A stretch of DNA of 64,000 bases from CAVSJA01 sp963728145 (GTDB lineage: Bacteria > Bacteroidota > Bacteroidia > Chitinophagales > Chitinophagaceae): assembly GCA_963728145.1 (NCBI GenBank), contig CAVSJA010000002.1, forward strand, positions 868,001 through 932,000, in the 5' to 3' direction. The first letter of the stretch is position 1; the number at the start of each line of letters is the position of its first letter. Under the pieces are notes generated by a model, which saw only the letters and a list, made by a program, of their open reading frames with translations, had not been told where the DNA came from and ran no database searches. This document shows positions 40,202-49,883 of this stretch, piece after piece. A program made the translations under genes and the position numbers.

Positions 40202-41995
40202 ATGAAAAAATTGTCTAACTGCCTTTCATTAGGCTTGTTTGTTCTTCCACTCTTTGTTTTTTCTCAAAACATCGGAATAGGTACAAGCGTTCCAGTATTC
40301 AAATTAGATGTAAGGAGTGGAAGTATAAATACCGATTCCGTATACCGGATTAGAGCCAATACGATACTCACTGCACCGGGCACCTCTAATTTATTCGTCG
40401 GATTTGGGGCGGGCACTATTAATTCCGGCTCTCAAAATACTTTATGTGGTACAAATGCCGGCGAATTTAGTGTTGGAGGAGATCAGAATTCATTCTTCGG
40501 CTACCAGGCCGGGAGAGTAAACTCAACAGGTTCCTCGAATGCTTTTTTCGGTGTGTCGTCAGGATCTAAAAATAGTACAGGGGATTTCAATTCAATTTTC
40601 GGAGCCTATGCGGGAACCCAGAATGTAGATGGCTCAGGAAATAGTTTTTTCGGTTATACTGCCGGTAGTAATACCATTGGAAATTTCAATTCTTTTTTTG
40701 GTTCTGGTTCCGGGGCAATGAACACATCTGGTGCTGGTAATGCATTTTTTGGAAAGGACGCAGGAAGAAACAATACAACGGCTGGTACGAATTCTTTTTT
40801 TGGCCAATCTGCAGGGTTTTCCAATCAAACCGGTGCTTCCAATTCCTTCTTTGGAAGGAATTCCGGTTATAATAACCTTGCCAGTAATAATTCCTTTTTT
40901 GGAAACAGTGCCGGCTTTGCAAATACTTCGGGGTCGCAAAATTCATTTTTTGGCCATGAAGCCGGATTTGCCAATTCAGACGGAAACTTCAATGCATTTT
41001 TTGGAGAAGGAGCGGGAAAAGCGAATACTAGCGGAGGGAATAATTCATTTTTTGGCGCAAGAGCTGGTAACGAAAACACCGGTGGTGATTTTAATACTTT
41101 TCTTGGCAATTTTTCTGGTCAAAAAAATTTGAGCGGAAATAAAAATTCATTTGCCGGGCACAATTCCGGCCTCCAAAATACTTCAGGCTTTAGAAATTCT
41201 TTCTATGGAGTTGAATCCGGTTTTGGAAATATCAATGGTGCTAACAATTGCTTTTTCGGCGTAGAGGCAGGATGGAATAATACCGGAGATGCGAATTGTT
41301 TTTTTGGCGAGAGCGCTGGGGACTTTAATGTATTCGGAACAAAAAATTCTTTTTTCGGACAGGGAACCGGCACTAACAATCAAAATGGCGAACGAATTAC
41401 GTTGATAGGTGCTAATGCCGACGTAAGTGCCGATGGTTTTATTAATACTACGGTAATCGGCTTTAATGCAGAAGGAACGGCTTCCCAACAGGTGCGGATT
41501 GGAAATAGTTTTGTTTCTTCTATAGGTGGGTTTGCTGGCTGGAGTAATATTTCAGATGGCCGATTCAAAACTTCAATCCGTGAAGATGTAAAAGGACTCG
41601 ATTTCATTCTTCAATTGCGGCCTGTAACTTATAATCTCGATATTGACGGGATCAACCGGGTTTTGTATGCGAACAGGAAAGATCCTTTAACAGCTGCTGA
41701 TCAATCTGGCGCTTCATTAAAATCTTCCATCCGGTATTCCGGTTTTGTTGCACAGGAAGTTGAATCAATCTCCAAAAAATTGGGTTATGACTTCAGTGGA
41801 GTAGATGCTCCAAAAAACTCAACTGATTTCTATAGCCTGCGATATGCTGAATTTGTTGTGCCGTTGGTTAAAGCTGTGCAGGAACAACAAAAAATAATTG
41901 AAGCGCAGAATTCAACTATTGAATCATTGAAACAGCAAAACAATTTGATTCAGGAACAACTTTCTCTTATCAAAAAGAGATTAGGGATAGAGTAG
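40202..41995 (+). CDS. Fibre-like repeat protein with C-terminal S74 chaperone (tail fiber) domain, copy 1
   Basis: The start at 40202 gives about 597 residues with a signal peptide (ending VFSQN). Residues about 70-400 are 17-residue repeats of the form NSFFGxxAGxxNTSGxx. The C-terminal quarter begins SDGRFKTSIREDVKG (about 455-469), the opening of the Peptidase_S74 intramolecular chaperone domain found on phage tail fibres. It ends in a coiled coil (EQQKIIEAQNSTIESLKQQN then LIQEQLSLIKKRLGIE). In phage fibres this domain trimerises the fibre and then cuts itself off. No type IX sorting domain is visible, so the export route is unclear. The gene lies between the GloVer gene and its paralogue. 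Confidence 0.88.
   Translation: MKKLSNCLSLGLFVLPLFVFSQNIGIGTSVPVFKLDVRSGSINTDSVYRIRANTILTAPGTSNLFVGFGAGTINSGSQNTLCGTNAGEFSVGGDQNSFFGYQAGRVNSTGSSNAFFGVSSGSKNSTGDFNSIFGAYAGTQNVDGSGNSFFGYTAGSNTIGNFNSFFGSGSGAMNTSGAGNAFFGKDAGRNNTTAGTNSFFGQSAGFSNQTGASNSFFGRNSGYNNLASNNSFFGNSAGFANTSGSQNSFFGHEAGFANSDGNFNAFFGEGAGKANTSGGNNSFFGARAGNENTGGDFNTFLGNFSGQKNLSGNKNSFAGHNSGLQNTSGFRNSFYGVESGFGNINGANNCFFGVEAGWNNTGDANCFFGESAGDFNVFGTKNSFFGQGTGTNNQNGERITLIGANADVSADGFINTTVIGFNAEGTASQQVRIGNSFVSSIGGFAGWSNISDGRFKTSIREDVKGLDFILQLRPVTYNLDIDGINRVLYANRKDPLTAADQSGASLKSSIRYSGFVAQEVESISKKLGYDFSGVDAPKNSTDFYSLRYAEFVVPLVKAVQEQQKIIEAQNSTIESLKQQNNLIQEQLSLIKKRLGIE
40420..41400 (+). repeat. 51-base (17-residue) coding repeats, NSFFGxxAG type
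   Basis: About 19 degenerate units encode N-[ST/A/C]-F-F-G-x-x-[AS]-G-x-x-N-x-x-G-x-x. The protein pattern is kept while codons vary, so the array is old and under selection, not a recent expansion. Strictly periodic Phe-Phe and Gly suggest a beta-helical shaft. Confidence 0.85.
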
Positions 41996-42028
41996 CCAGA
42001 TTCTTCGTGTTACAAACCAACTAACGTT

Positions 42029-44809
42029 ATGAAAAAATTATTTTTACAACTTAGGATCACATTAGTCTTAATTATCTGCTCAATAAACAACAGCTCATCC
42101 CAGGTGGGAATTGCAAACGGCGTAATAGTTCCTCATCCCAGCGCAATGTTGGAAATTCGGAGCAATGATAAAGGAGTATTGGTTCCAAGGTTAAGCTCGG
42201 CCCAAAGAATTGCAATCGTTTCTCCCGCTACTGGTTTGCTCTTATTTGATTCAAATACTTCAAGCTTTTGGTTTTATACCGGGTCATTATGGGCAGAACT
42301 CCCAATCGCTGGGTCTGGATGGAAGATTACCGGCAATTCGGGAACAGATACTGCTACTCATTTCATCGGAACTACTGATAATATGCCTTTGAGATTCCGC
42401 ATTAATAATATCCGGTCAGGCGAATTGAATGCGGGAAATGGTATTGTTGCTTTGGGGGTAACGGCACTGGTTTCAAATACGACTGGTTTTAGCAATTCTG
42501 CTTTTGGAATCGGTGCGCTTCGGTTCAATACAACCGGCAACGATAACTCAGCATTTGGAAGTTATGCATTGTACAACAGTGTTTCCGGTTATGCGAATAG
42601 CGCCAGTGGTCAGAATTCTCTTTTTTCAAATACCATTGGTAATGCCAATACTGCACACGGAGCTTCTGCATTGAGAAATAATACCAGCGGTTACTCAAAT
42701 ACTGCCCTAGGAGTAACGGCACTTTATAATAACACAGTAGGACATAATTTGGTGGCTATTGGCGATTCGGCCTTATACAATCAAACAACCAATGTTAACG
42801 GGTTTTATGACAATACAGCTGTAGGATCCAAAGCTCTTTTTAGCAACACTACAGGTACTTCAAATACTGCCAACGGAATTCATGCACTTTACTCTAATAG
42901 TACAGGTAGCTATAATACCGCCATCGGCCATGCAGCACTTTATTTTAATGGAACCGGGGAAAGTAACACGGCAATAGGATTATACGCTCTTTTTTCAAAT
43001 TCCACCGGCAATGTCAATACAGCCATTGGAGTCAACTCTCTATTCTCGAATACCATAGGAGTACTAAATTCAGCAACAGGTAGCTATGCCCTGCATAAAA
43101 ACCTGAACGGAAATAATAATATTGCCAGCGGTGCATTTTCGCTGTATTCAAATATAACAGGAAGCTCCAATACCGCCGTTGGTATTAATGCCCTCTATTC
43201 AAATACATCTGGCTACAGTAATGTTGCTATTGGGAACAATGCACTTCGGGAGAATACTGTAAAGACTAATTTGGTAGCCGTGGGTGACTCATCACTTTTT
43301 TTTAATGGTGTTGGGGTCAGTCAGCCATTTCATAGCATTGAGAATACTGCCATCGGCTCAAAGGCATTGTTTAACAACACAACGGGTTTTTTCAATACGG
43401 CCAGTGGGTTTCGCGCATTGTATTCTAATAATATTGGTGCCGCAAATTCTGCGCATGGCGACGCAGCATTATATTTTAATACCATTGGCAATAATAATAT
43501 TGCGTCCGGATATGCGGCTTTATTTGCCAACGCAAATGGAAATAACAATATAGCAACCGGCGTATATGCGTTGGCGGGAAACAGTTCAGGCTCAGATAAT
43601 ATTGCAATCGGTAAACACGCTTTGTTGACAAACCAGTCAGGAAATAAACTCATCGCAATCGGAGACTCAGCATTATATTTTAACTCAACTGGACATAGTA
43701 ATACAGCAATTGGAAGTAAGGCACTTTATTTCAATAGCTCTGGATCGAACAATTCAGCCGTTGGTTTCCAGGCACTGGACTCCAATACAACTGGTTACGT
43801 CAATTCGAGCTTTGGGGCATACTCACTATTCTCCAATAAGGCCGGCACCGCTAACTCAGCTTTTGGTTCTTCTTCTCTTTCTTACAATTCTTCTGCTGAT
43901 CACAATTCTGGGTTTGGACAGGCCAGTTTATATTATAATACGACGGGTTCGGCAAATACTGCTGTAGGATCTACCAGTTTGCAGTTTAATACCACTGGCG
44001 CAAATAATACAGGAATCGGAGTTGCGGCGTTAACTACCAACAGGTTTGGAAATTTAAACTCCTCCCTTGGCTATCGCGCGGACGTTGAATTTGACAACCT
44101 TTTAAATGCAACTGCCATTGGCGCAAGGTCACAAGTAAGCGCAAACAATTCAATTGTATTGGGAAGTATCCTTGGAGTTAACGGAGCGGCTGCTTCAGTA
44201 AATGTAGGAGTAGGAACAACAATACCCAATGCCCCGTTCCATGTAAGATCAAATAGTGGGACAGGTAACCCTGGGATCCTGGTGGAGGAGGATTCTGATG
44301 ATTATGCAAGGATTAGTTTTAAAACTGTTACAAATCCCACCAAATACTGGGACGTTGCAGCGATTACCAAACCCGTTAATGCAAATGCGGAATTTAATTT
44401 TTTCTATGGTGGGGTCGGAAATATCCTTGTGTTAAGGGGGAATGGAAATGCGACACTAACGGGTACATTGACGCAATTATCGGATAGCAGGCTGAAGACA
44501 AATATTTCTGTTCTGCAGAATACATTATCGAAAGTTCTTGAACTGAACGGCTATTCCTTCAAATGGAAGGATAGTAACAGGGATAGTTTAATGCAGATTG
44601 GCGTGATTGCGCAGGAAGTTCAAAAACTGTTTCCTCAACTTGTGAGCGAGGATGTGAACGGGCTATTGTCGGTTAATTACAGCGGATTGATCCCTGTATT
44701 GATTTCCTCGATTAAAGAACAACAACATATTATCGATTCATTGAAACACGAGAACATCTTGATACGAGACCAACTTTTAGTTATAAAAAAGAAGTTAGGA
44801 ATTGATTAA
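42029..44809 (+). CDS. Fibre-like repeat protein with C-terminal S74 chaperone (tail fiber) domain, copy 2
   Basis: This protein of 926 residues has a signal peptide (about 1-25, ending SSSQ). The N-terminal head (about 30-115; SAMLEIRSNDKGVLVPRLSS, LLLFDSNTSSFWFYTGSLW) is the one common in Bacteroidota fibre-like proteins. A long array of 17-residue repeats (NTAIGxxALYxNTTGxx) covers about 140-690. A short unit follows, then the S74 domain starting SDSRLKTNISVL (about 816) and a closing coiled coil (IKEQQHIIDSLKHENILIRD). It has the same architecture as the upstream gene but uses Ala/Leu where copy 1 uses Phe/Phe. It begins 33 bases after that gene, so the two are probably co-expressed and may form one fibre. 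Confidence 0.88.
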   Translation: MKKLFLQLRITLVLIICSINNSSSQVGIANGVIVPHPSAMLEIRSNDKGVLVPRLSSAQRIAIVSPATGLLLFDSNTSSFWFYTGSLWAELPIAGSGWKITGNSGTDTATHFIGTTDNMPLRFRINNIRSGELNAGNGIVALGVTALVSNTTGFSNSAFGIGALRFNTTGNDNSAFGSYALYNSVSGYANSASGQNSLFSNTIGNANTAHGASALRNNTSGYSNTALGVTALYNNTVGHNLVAIGDSALYNQTTNVNGFYDNTAVGSKALFSNTTGTSNTANGIHALYSNSTGSYNTAIGHAALYFNGTGESNTAIGLYALFSNSTGNVNTAIGVNSLFSNTIGVLNSATGSYALHKNLNGNNNIASGAFSLYSNITGSSNTAVGINALYSNTSGYSNVAIGNNALRENTVKTNLVAVGDSSLFFNGVGVSQPFHSIENTAIGSKALFNNTTGFFNTASGFRALYSNNIGAANSAHGDAALYFNTIGNNNIASGYAALFANANGNNNIATGVYALAGNSSGSDNIAIGKHALLTNQSGNKLIAIGDSALYFNSTGHSNTAIGSKALYFNSSGSNNSAVGFQALDSNTTGYVNSSFGAYSLFSNKAGTANSAFGSSSLSYNSSADHNSGFGQASLYYNTTGSANTAVGSTSLQFNTTGANNTGIGVAALTTNRFGNLNSSLGYRADVEFDNLLNATAIGARSQVSANNSIVLGSILGVNGAAASVNVGVGTTIPNAPFHVRSNSGTGNPGILVEEDSDDYARISFKTVTNPTKYWDVAAITKPVNANAEFNFFYGGVGNILVLRGNGNATLTGTLTQLSDSRLKTNISVLQNTLSKVLELNGYSFKWKDSNRDSLMQIGVIAQEVQKLFPQLVSEDVNGLLSVNYSGLIPVLISSIKEQQHIIDSLKHENILIRDQLLVIKKKLGID
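42440..44110 (+). repeat. 51-base (17-residue) coding repeats, NTAIGxxAL type, with higher-order periodicity
   Basis: About 32 units. A distinctive variant unit (NLVAIGDSALY or a close form, followed by a GSKALF unit) recurs near 42750, 43270 and 43645, so blocks of roughly ten and seven units were themselves duplicated. Two of the three carry an insert of a few residues (NVNGFYD, GVSQPFHSIE). Confidence 0.8.
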
Positions 44810-45763
44810 TCAAAAATCATTCAGATGATCCGCAATCATTAATGATATCACCACAGCGCCTTTTTTATTTGGATGAATGGCATCGTAAAAATGTTCCTGC
44901 GTTAATTTTCTTGATAGATCCAGGATTTCGATTCCCGGAAGTTTGGTCCTCAGTTCTTCTAAATATTCATTGCAAACGCTATCATCCATTTTGTAAATAT
45001 CCTGGTTGAGGGGCATCAGGACAATATGATACGTGATTCCTTTTTTATTCAGGAATGAATTTATTCGGGAAGCAAGAGCCACCATCGTATCCACGACTTT
45101 TAATTCAGGTTGTTCGGCAAACTGGGTAATATTCGGATAATCAGGATGGCGCTCTTCCTGGTAGACATGCGGGAAATGCAAGTCATGAAAATTATTCGCA
45201 AACTTCTCGTTATCCAGATATCCTCTGAGAACATTGTGGATTGAACTTCTGACTGTATTCCTTGCTTCAAAAGCAACAACCAGTTTCGCTTTGTCGAAAA
45301 ATGGATTTGTTTCCCGCAGAATCGCCTTGGTCGTTGAGTCAATTGAATAGCCATTCATGATCATGCTAATTGCCTTTTCTTCCTGCAAGTCCAGGCTTTG
45401 CAGCGAGAACGCTGAAAAATCGAGACATTGTACAACCGCTCTCGTATTTGGGGGAATCGCGGAAACGAAATAGGTACCTTCAACTATTCCCTGTTCTACA
45501 GAAGATAGATTATATATCAGGGGATGGGCTGGCATAGACTCACTTATTTGTTTTGTATTTACGCCAAGCATCGAAAGGCTGTTACCGAGTACGATTATGT
45601 CGGGTTCTGTTACCTTACCTGATAAAGAGTTTATAATTAATTTATGCCGGCTGAGGTCATATCGCAGGCTCTGCACCATCAACGGTTGAAATACAATAAT
45701 CAAAGCAAGCAAGCATTCAATAATGACGGTGTAAATAAGAATGTCTATAAGAAATCTTTTCAT
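44810..45763 (-). CDS. Membrane-anchored SGNH/GDSL-like protein, partner of the MBOAT acyltransferase
   Basis: This protein of 317 residues has an N-terminal membrane anchor (about 5-30) and a periplasmic SGNH-like domain. The nucleophile motif is GNSLSMLGV (about 60-68) and the catalytic Asp-His block is DAIHPNKKG (about 293-301). It lies five bases downstream of the MBOAT gene. Such pairs, like alginate AlgI with AlgJ/AlgX, transfer acetyl or other acyl groups to an exported polysaccharide or protein. The acceptor is unknown. Confidence 0.75.
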   Translation of the reverse strand: MKRFLIDILIYTVIIECLLALIIVFQPLMVQSLRYDLSRHKLIINSLSGKVTEPDIIVLGNSLSMLGVNTKQISESMPAHPLIYNLSSVEQGIVEGTYFVSAIPPNTRAVVQCLDFSAFSLQSLDLQEEKAISMIMNGYSIDSTTKAILRETNPFFDKAKLVVAFEARNTVRSSIHNVLRGYLDNEKFANNFHDLHFPHVYQEERHPDYPNITQFAEQPELKVVDTMVALASRINSFLNKKGITYHIVLMPLNQDIYKMDDSVCNEYLEELRTKLPGIEILDLSRKLTQEHFYDAIHPNKKGAVVISLMIADHLNDF

Positions 45764-45768
45764 AAGGA

Positions 45769-47221
45769 TTAAAATTGAAAATAAATAAAGCGTAGAGCTT
45801 TCCCTGCGAAAAAATAAATACCCAATGTTATCAGGATCAGAATTAATGCCCGCTTGTATATGCTTTTCTTAACAATGTCGCTGAAAACGAAATCTGTTTT
45901 TCTATAGTTCCACTCAACGGCAAGCATGGAGATAATTGCAATTGAACATAGAATAAAATCAGTGTTCATTTGCCCGTTTAACCGGGGAAAGCTCAGTAAT
46001 GATTTATCAAAGATCTGGCCAACATAGTGAACAGCATCCCTGATTGTTGGGGAACGAAAAAAGATAAATGCAAGAGTCACTGCAGCGAATGTCCAGATTA
46101 CATGCAGGAATTCCTGGCTTGTGTTTAGCATACTCCTGTGGGTCGATAGCATCCTGCTGATATTTTTTATTGCTTTTGAGAATAAAAGAAGGAAGGAAGA
46201 GACATGCATGTATTCCTCCCCATGCAATAAAGGTCCAATTTGCACCGTGCCAAAACCCGCTGACGAGAAATATTATGAAGACGTTTCTTATGCTTTTCCA
46301 TTTTCCCGCCCTGGAACCTCCAAGTGGAATATATAAGTAATCGCGAAACCAGCTAGTCAGAGAAATATGCCAGCGTCTCCAGAATTCCGCAATATTCCTC
46401 GAGAAATAAGGGAACCTGAAATTGATGAATACCTCAATGCCAAATAATTTTGAAACTCCTATAGCAATATCAGAATAGCCAGAAAAGTCTGCATAGATCT
46501 GAAATGCGAAAAGAACTGCTCCTGCCACGAGTGTGCTTGCGGGCAATCCTTCAGAACCAAAAATAAAATCGACCAGGGGAGCGCAGTTGTCTGCAACGAC
46601 GATCTTTTTGAACAGTCCCCACAGTATTAGAAAGAAACCACTTGTTGCCTGTTCATAATTAAAGGTCCTTTCCTTTTTTATCTGCGGCAAAAGATGAGTA
46701 GCTCTTTCGATTGGTCCCGCAACAAGCAATGGAAAATAACTTATAAATACGGCATAGTCTATGATATTCTTTTCGGGTTTGATCCTGTTTTTATAAATGT
46801 CAAGGATATACGAAAGGCCGTGGAAAGTATAAAAGGATATACCTAAGGGTAGAATAATTTCCAGGGAACGAGTGTTTACCTGTATCCCCGCGAATTCTAG
46901 CATTTCTGCAAATGATGCAACAAAAAAATTATAGTATTTGAAAATAGCCAGGAAACCGAGATTAACGCAGATGCTTAGCCAAAGCCAGAACCGCTTTCTG
47001 CTTTTCGATTCCGCGGCAGCGATCCTCATACCAGTTAAAAAATCCAGGAGAGTGGAGAATATCAATAAAAAAAGAAAACGATAATCCCAGCTTGCATAAA
47101 AAAAATAACTCGCAATAAGTAATAAACTGTTCTGTAACCGTAAACGCTTTTTGGTTACAAACCAATAAAGAATAAATACGCAAGGCAGAAAGAGGGCAAA
47201 ACCCAGCGAGTTAAATAACAT
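45769..47221 (-). CDS. MBOAT family membrane O-acyltransferase (AlgI/DltB-like), frameshifted
   Basis: This multi-pass protein has the MBOAT signatures LPLGISFYTFHGLSYILDIY, FSGYSDIAIGVSKLFG, FRFPYFSRNIAEFWRRWHIS, LYIPLGG and GFWHGANWTF, the last bearing the catalytic His. The frame breaks shortly after GGIHACLFLPS. One frame runs to a dead-end tail stopping at 46007, while the other supplies the missing last membrane spans (FLHVIWTFAAVTLAFIFFRS to IYFFAGKALRFIYFQF). Deleting one base, for example in the A6 run (T6 at 46163-46168 on the plus strand), restores about 483 residues. It moves an acyl group across the inner membrane, with the adjacent SGNH protein as likely partner. Confidence 0.9.
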
Positions 47222-47365
47222 AGGTTCATTGAAATTTTTTCAGCTTTCATAGGGATGGTATCAGCTTTGGACATGATTCCCGACGTTTGATAACTAATTA
47301 TGCAGGGGTTGTTTGGCGAATCCTTTAGGAGTCGGTTTTATCTGTTCTGTTATTTGAAAGACTTC

Positions 47366-48679
47366 TTAAATTTTCGGTTCCCATCCTTTTTCGTAGGAAC
47401 GACGCCACAGTTTCATTGCATCCGAATCGCTCAGTATATGACCATTTTTCGGATCACAATGCAGCTTTCGGCCAGTACGGTGTGCAATGTTTGCAAGGTG
47501 ACAAAGTAATACGCTCTTATGCCCATCGTCAATTGGAGCAGTGATCTTTGCTTCACCCCTGATTCCTTTAACAAAATTATCAAAGTGATAGAAGTCAAGG
47601 TTACCGCTTGCACTTACTGGATTACTTGCATCAGCCTTGTTGTCAGTTTTTACTTCTTTGACTAGTTTTCTTTCCTGATCGAAAATTTTATAATCATCAT
47701 TTCCATAATTCACTAGTGTTCCTTTATCTCCATAAATCACAAAACCTCTGCCAGCACCTTCGACAGGGAAATTATTGCAGCTTCTACCTTCCCAGGTGAT
47801 TGCCTTTCCATCTGCAAATTCAAAACTTGCTACTTGTGTGTCGGGAGTCTCCCAATCATCCTTAAACGCATAACGGCCACCGGAAGAACTTACTGCTATG
47901 GGATAGTCAACACCAAGGAACCAACGGCAGCAATCTATTTCATGTGTGGCATTATTGCAGGTTTCCGCAGTTCCCCAATGCCAGAACCAATGCCAATTAT
48001 AGTGTACCAGGTTATCCTGGTAATCTTTTCTGGGAGCGGGTCCCTGCCAGAGATTGAAATCTAATGTTGATGGTACCGGAATTTTCTTACCATAACCAAT
48101 CGATTTGCGGTTATTGGCATACCAGCTTTTTCCAAAATATACATTCCCGATAATTCCATTTCTCACTTGCTGAACCGCGTCAATTAATGTAGGGAACGAA
48201 CGGCGCTGATTTCCCATTTGGATCAACTTACCATGCTTGTTCATTGCCTGAACCAGTAATTCTCCTTCATATGGATTGTGTCCGCAAGGCTTTTCAACGT
48301 AAACATGTTTACCATGCGTTACTCCCAGGATGCTTGCGGGTGCGTGCCAATGATCCGGCGCTGCAATAACCAATCCATCAAAATCCTTTTTAGTAACGAG
48401 TTCGCGAATATCTTTTACAACAGTTGGTTTTCTTGACGCTGTTGCAAATGGTTTCAGCCCATTAGCAATTGCCTTTTCCTCTACATCGCAGATATATGCT
48501 ATTTCAACGTTTGGGAGTTTGGGAAAACATTCAGCAAGGTAGGCACCGCGACTATTAACGCCCATCACTGCCAATACCACTTTGTTACTCGGTGCATTCT
48601 TTCCAAAAACGGGAAAATTGAGAATAGTTATTCCCGCTGCAGCTATTGAGGTTTGTTGGATAAATTTTCTCCGTTCCAT
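47366..48679 (-). CDS. Gfo/Idh/MocA family oxidoreductase with Tat-type signal
   Basis: This protein of 437 residues has an N-terminal twin-arginine-like segment (MERRKFIQQTSIAAAG). The Rossmann fold opens VVLAVMGVNSRGAYLAE (about 34-50), and the motif HVYVEKPCGHNPYEGE (about 128-143) carries the conserved Lys of the catalytic EKP. A C-terminal alpha/beta domain follows. It is intact, unlike the relative near 30220, and only distantly similar to it. Sugar dehydrogenases of this exported subgroup act in periplasmic glycoside metabolism, and the substrate is unknown. No sugar-utilisation genes adjoin it. Confidence 0.92.
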   Translation of the reverse strand: MERRKFIQQTSIAAAGITILNFPVFGKNAPSNKVVLAVMGVNSRGAYLAECFPKLPNVEIAYICDVEEKAIANGLKPFATASRKPTVVKDIRELVTKKDFDGLVIAAPDHWHAPASILGVTHGKHVYVEKPCGHNPYEGELLVQAMNKHGKLIQMGNQRRSFPTLIDAVQQVRNGIIGNVYFGKSWYANNRKSIGYGKKIPVPSTLDFNLWQGPAPRKDYQDNLVHYNWHWFWHWGTAETCNNATHEIDCCRWFLGVDYPIAVSSSGGRYAFKDDWETPDTQVASFEFADGKAITWEGRSCNNFPVEGAGRGFVIYGDKGTLVNYGNDDYKIFDQERKLVKEVKTDNKADASNPVSASGNLDFYHFDNFVKGIRGEAKITAPIDDGHKSVLLCHLANIAHRTGRKLHCDPKNGHILSDSDAMKLWRRSYEKGWEPKI

Positions 48680-48827
48680 GATTGAATTTTAATATACTAA
48701 AGATAGAAGATTATTGATTATCGAATGATATGTTGTATTCAGCGAAGATTTTTCTGGTTTGAGCAACTTATCAATAATTTTATTCACTAACCCGATTCTT
48801 AACATATGACCGGCCCGTTCCGCTTTT

Positions 48828-48872
48828 GCGAAGGCGCAGCCTTGCTTTGCTGAAGCTTCGCGAAGGCGCTGC
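48828..48872 (+). repeat. GC-rich near-identical 13-base repeat pair before the lipid kinase gene
   Basis: GCGAAGGCGCAGC (48828-48840) and GCGAAGGCGCTGC (48860-48872) flank GAAGCTTCG, itself a small palindrome. The stretch is markedly GC-rich against its surroundings. No function is evident. The rest of the 48680-48890 gap shows only an ATTATTGATTATCG motif near 48713. Confidence 0.45.
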
Positions 48873-48890
48873 AGGGACGCTGAACAAATA

Positions 48891-49736
48891 ATGGATCATA
48901 AAATTGCTATTGTCGTTAACCCATCTGCGGGCAGTGGAAGATCAATGCAGTCTCTTTCAGAAATTGAAGGAACCCTAAAGGATCGTGGAATTACGTATCA
49001 GGCCTTCCCAAATGATTGGCCGGATAGATTCGATGGTTTTACTGCGGTATGGATAGTGGGAGGGGACGGCACCATTAATTATTTCATCAATCATTATCCC
49101 GAGATCCAGTTACCGCTCGTGCTATTTAAAGGCGGATCTGGAAATGATTTTCATTCCCTCTTGTATGGAGATAAAACAGCAGATGAGATCATCGAAATAG
49201 CCTTAACTACAAAACCTAAAAGAACTGATGCAGGGCGATGTAATGAAAGGTTGTTTGTAAATGGCCTCGGCATCGGGTTTGACGGATCAGTTGCAAAAGC
49301 CCTTATTGGCAAAAATAAGAGACCAGGACAAGTATCCTTTCTCACGGTAATCCTTCAAAAAATATTCTTTTATAGGGGGAGAAATTATTCAATCGATTCC
49401 GCTGAATTGAAGATGGATAAAAAATTATTGATGATAAATGTAATGAATGGAAGAAGTTCGGGTGGTGGATTTTATGTAAGCCCCCTGGCTGACCTCTCAG
49501 ACGGAAAGTTTGATGTCAATATTTTGGTCGAGCTGCATACCTTGAAGCGAATGCGATTTCTTCCCGTAATAGAAAAAGGGAAGCATGTGGATCTTCCCTT
49601 TATTAAATATTTTCATACTTCTAAAATCAGAATAAAATCTGATCAACCAATGGACATTCATCTTGATGGCGAGTACCTAAGTCCAAAAGAGGTTGAAATT
49701 GAAATGTTGCCGGGGAAGTTCTTATTTTGTTACTAA
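48891..49736 (+). CDS. Diacylglycerol kinase-like lipid kinase (DAGK catalytic domain)
   Basis: This protein of 281 residues opens IAIVVNPSAGSGRS (about 5-18). The ATP-binding motif VGGDGTINYFIN (about 57-68) and the GGSGNDF segment (about 81-87) follow. FVNGLGIGFDGSVAK (about 122-136) and the C-terminal DGEYL are also family hallmarks. It is related to YegS/DgkB, which phosphorylate diacylglycerol or related lipids at the inner membrane; sphingolipid-base kinases are in the same superfamily and relevant to Bacteroidota. The lipid cannot be decided here. It converges on the universal stress gene across a large inverted repeat. Confidence 0.92.
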   Translation: MDHKIAIVVNPSAGSGRSMQSLSEIEGTLKDRGITYQAFPNDWPDRFDGFTAVWIVGGDGTINYFINHYPEIQLPLVLFKGGSGNDFHSLLYGDKTADEIIEIALTTKPKRTDAGRCNERLFVNGLGIGFDGSVAKALIGKNKRPGQVSFLTVILQKIFFYRGRNYSIDSAELKMDKKLLMINVMNGRSSGGGFYVSPLADLSDGKFDVNILVELHTLKRMRFLPVIEKGKHVDLPFIKYFHTSKIRIKSDQPMDIHLDGEYLSPKEVEIEMLPGKFLFCY

Positions 49737-49760
49737 ACCCCAATTTGATTATTTATTATT

Positions 49761-49833
49761 GATTATTAATTATTAATTATTGATTATTGGTCTCTAAGCA
49801 TCTTAAATAATCAATAATTAATAATTAATAATC
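49761..49833. repeat. Perfect 28-bp AT-only inverted repeat between convergent genes
   Basis: The arm 49761-49788 is the exact reverse complement of 49806-49833, with a 17-base loop. Each arm is built from ATTAATT/GATTATT units, and AATCAAG direct repeats follow. It lies between converging genes and probably works as a bidirectional terminator. Related AT motifs lie near 48713, 52380-52500 and 54165. Confidence 0.7.
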
Positions 49834-49883
49834 AAGAATCAAGAATCAAGAATTCCAATAAGGCTACAAGTAAAATTCGTGAA

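Noticed and set aside
40202..44809. Prophage or tailocin origin of the fibre-like genes
   Set aside because: S74 domains are phage-typical, but there are no capsid, tail, lysis or integrase genes nearby, and both proteins have signal peptides. Such proteins are common on Bacteroidota chromosomes.
49761..49833. Mobile-element ends or attachment site at the 28-bp inverted repeat
   Set aside because: There is no transposase or integrase between or beside the arms and no target-site duplication; the position between convergent genes favours a terminator.
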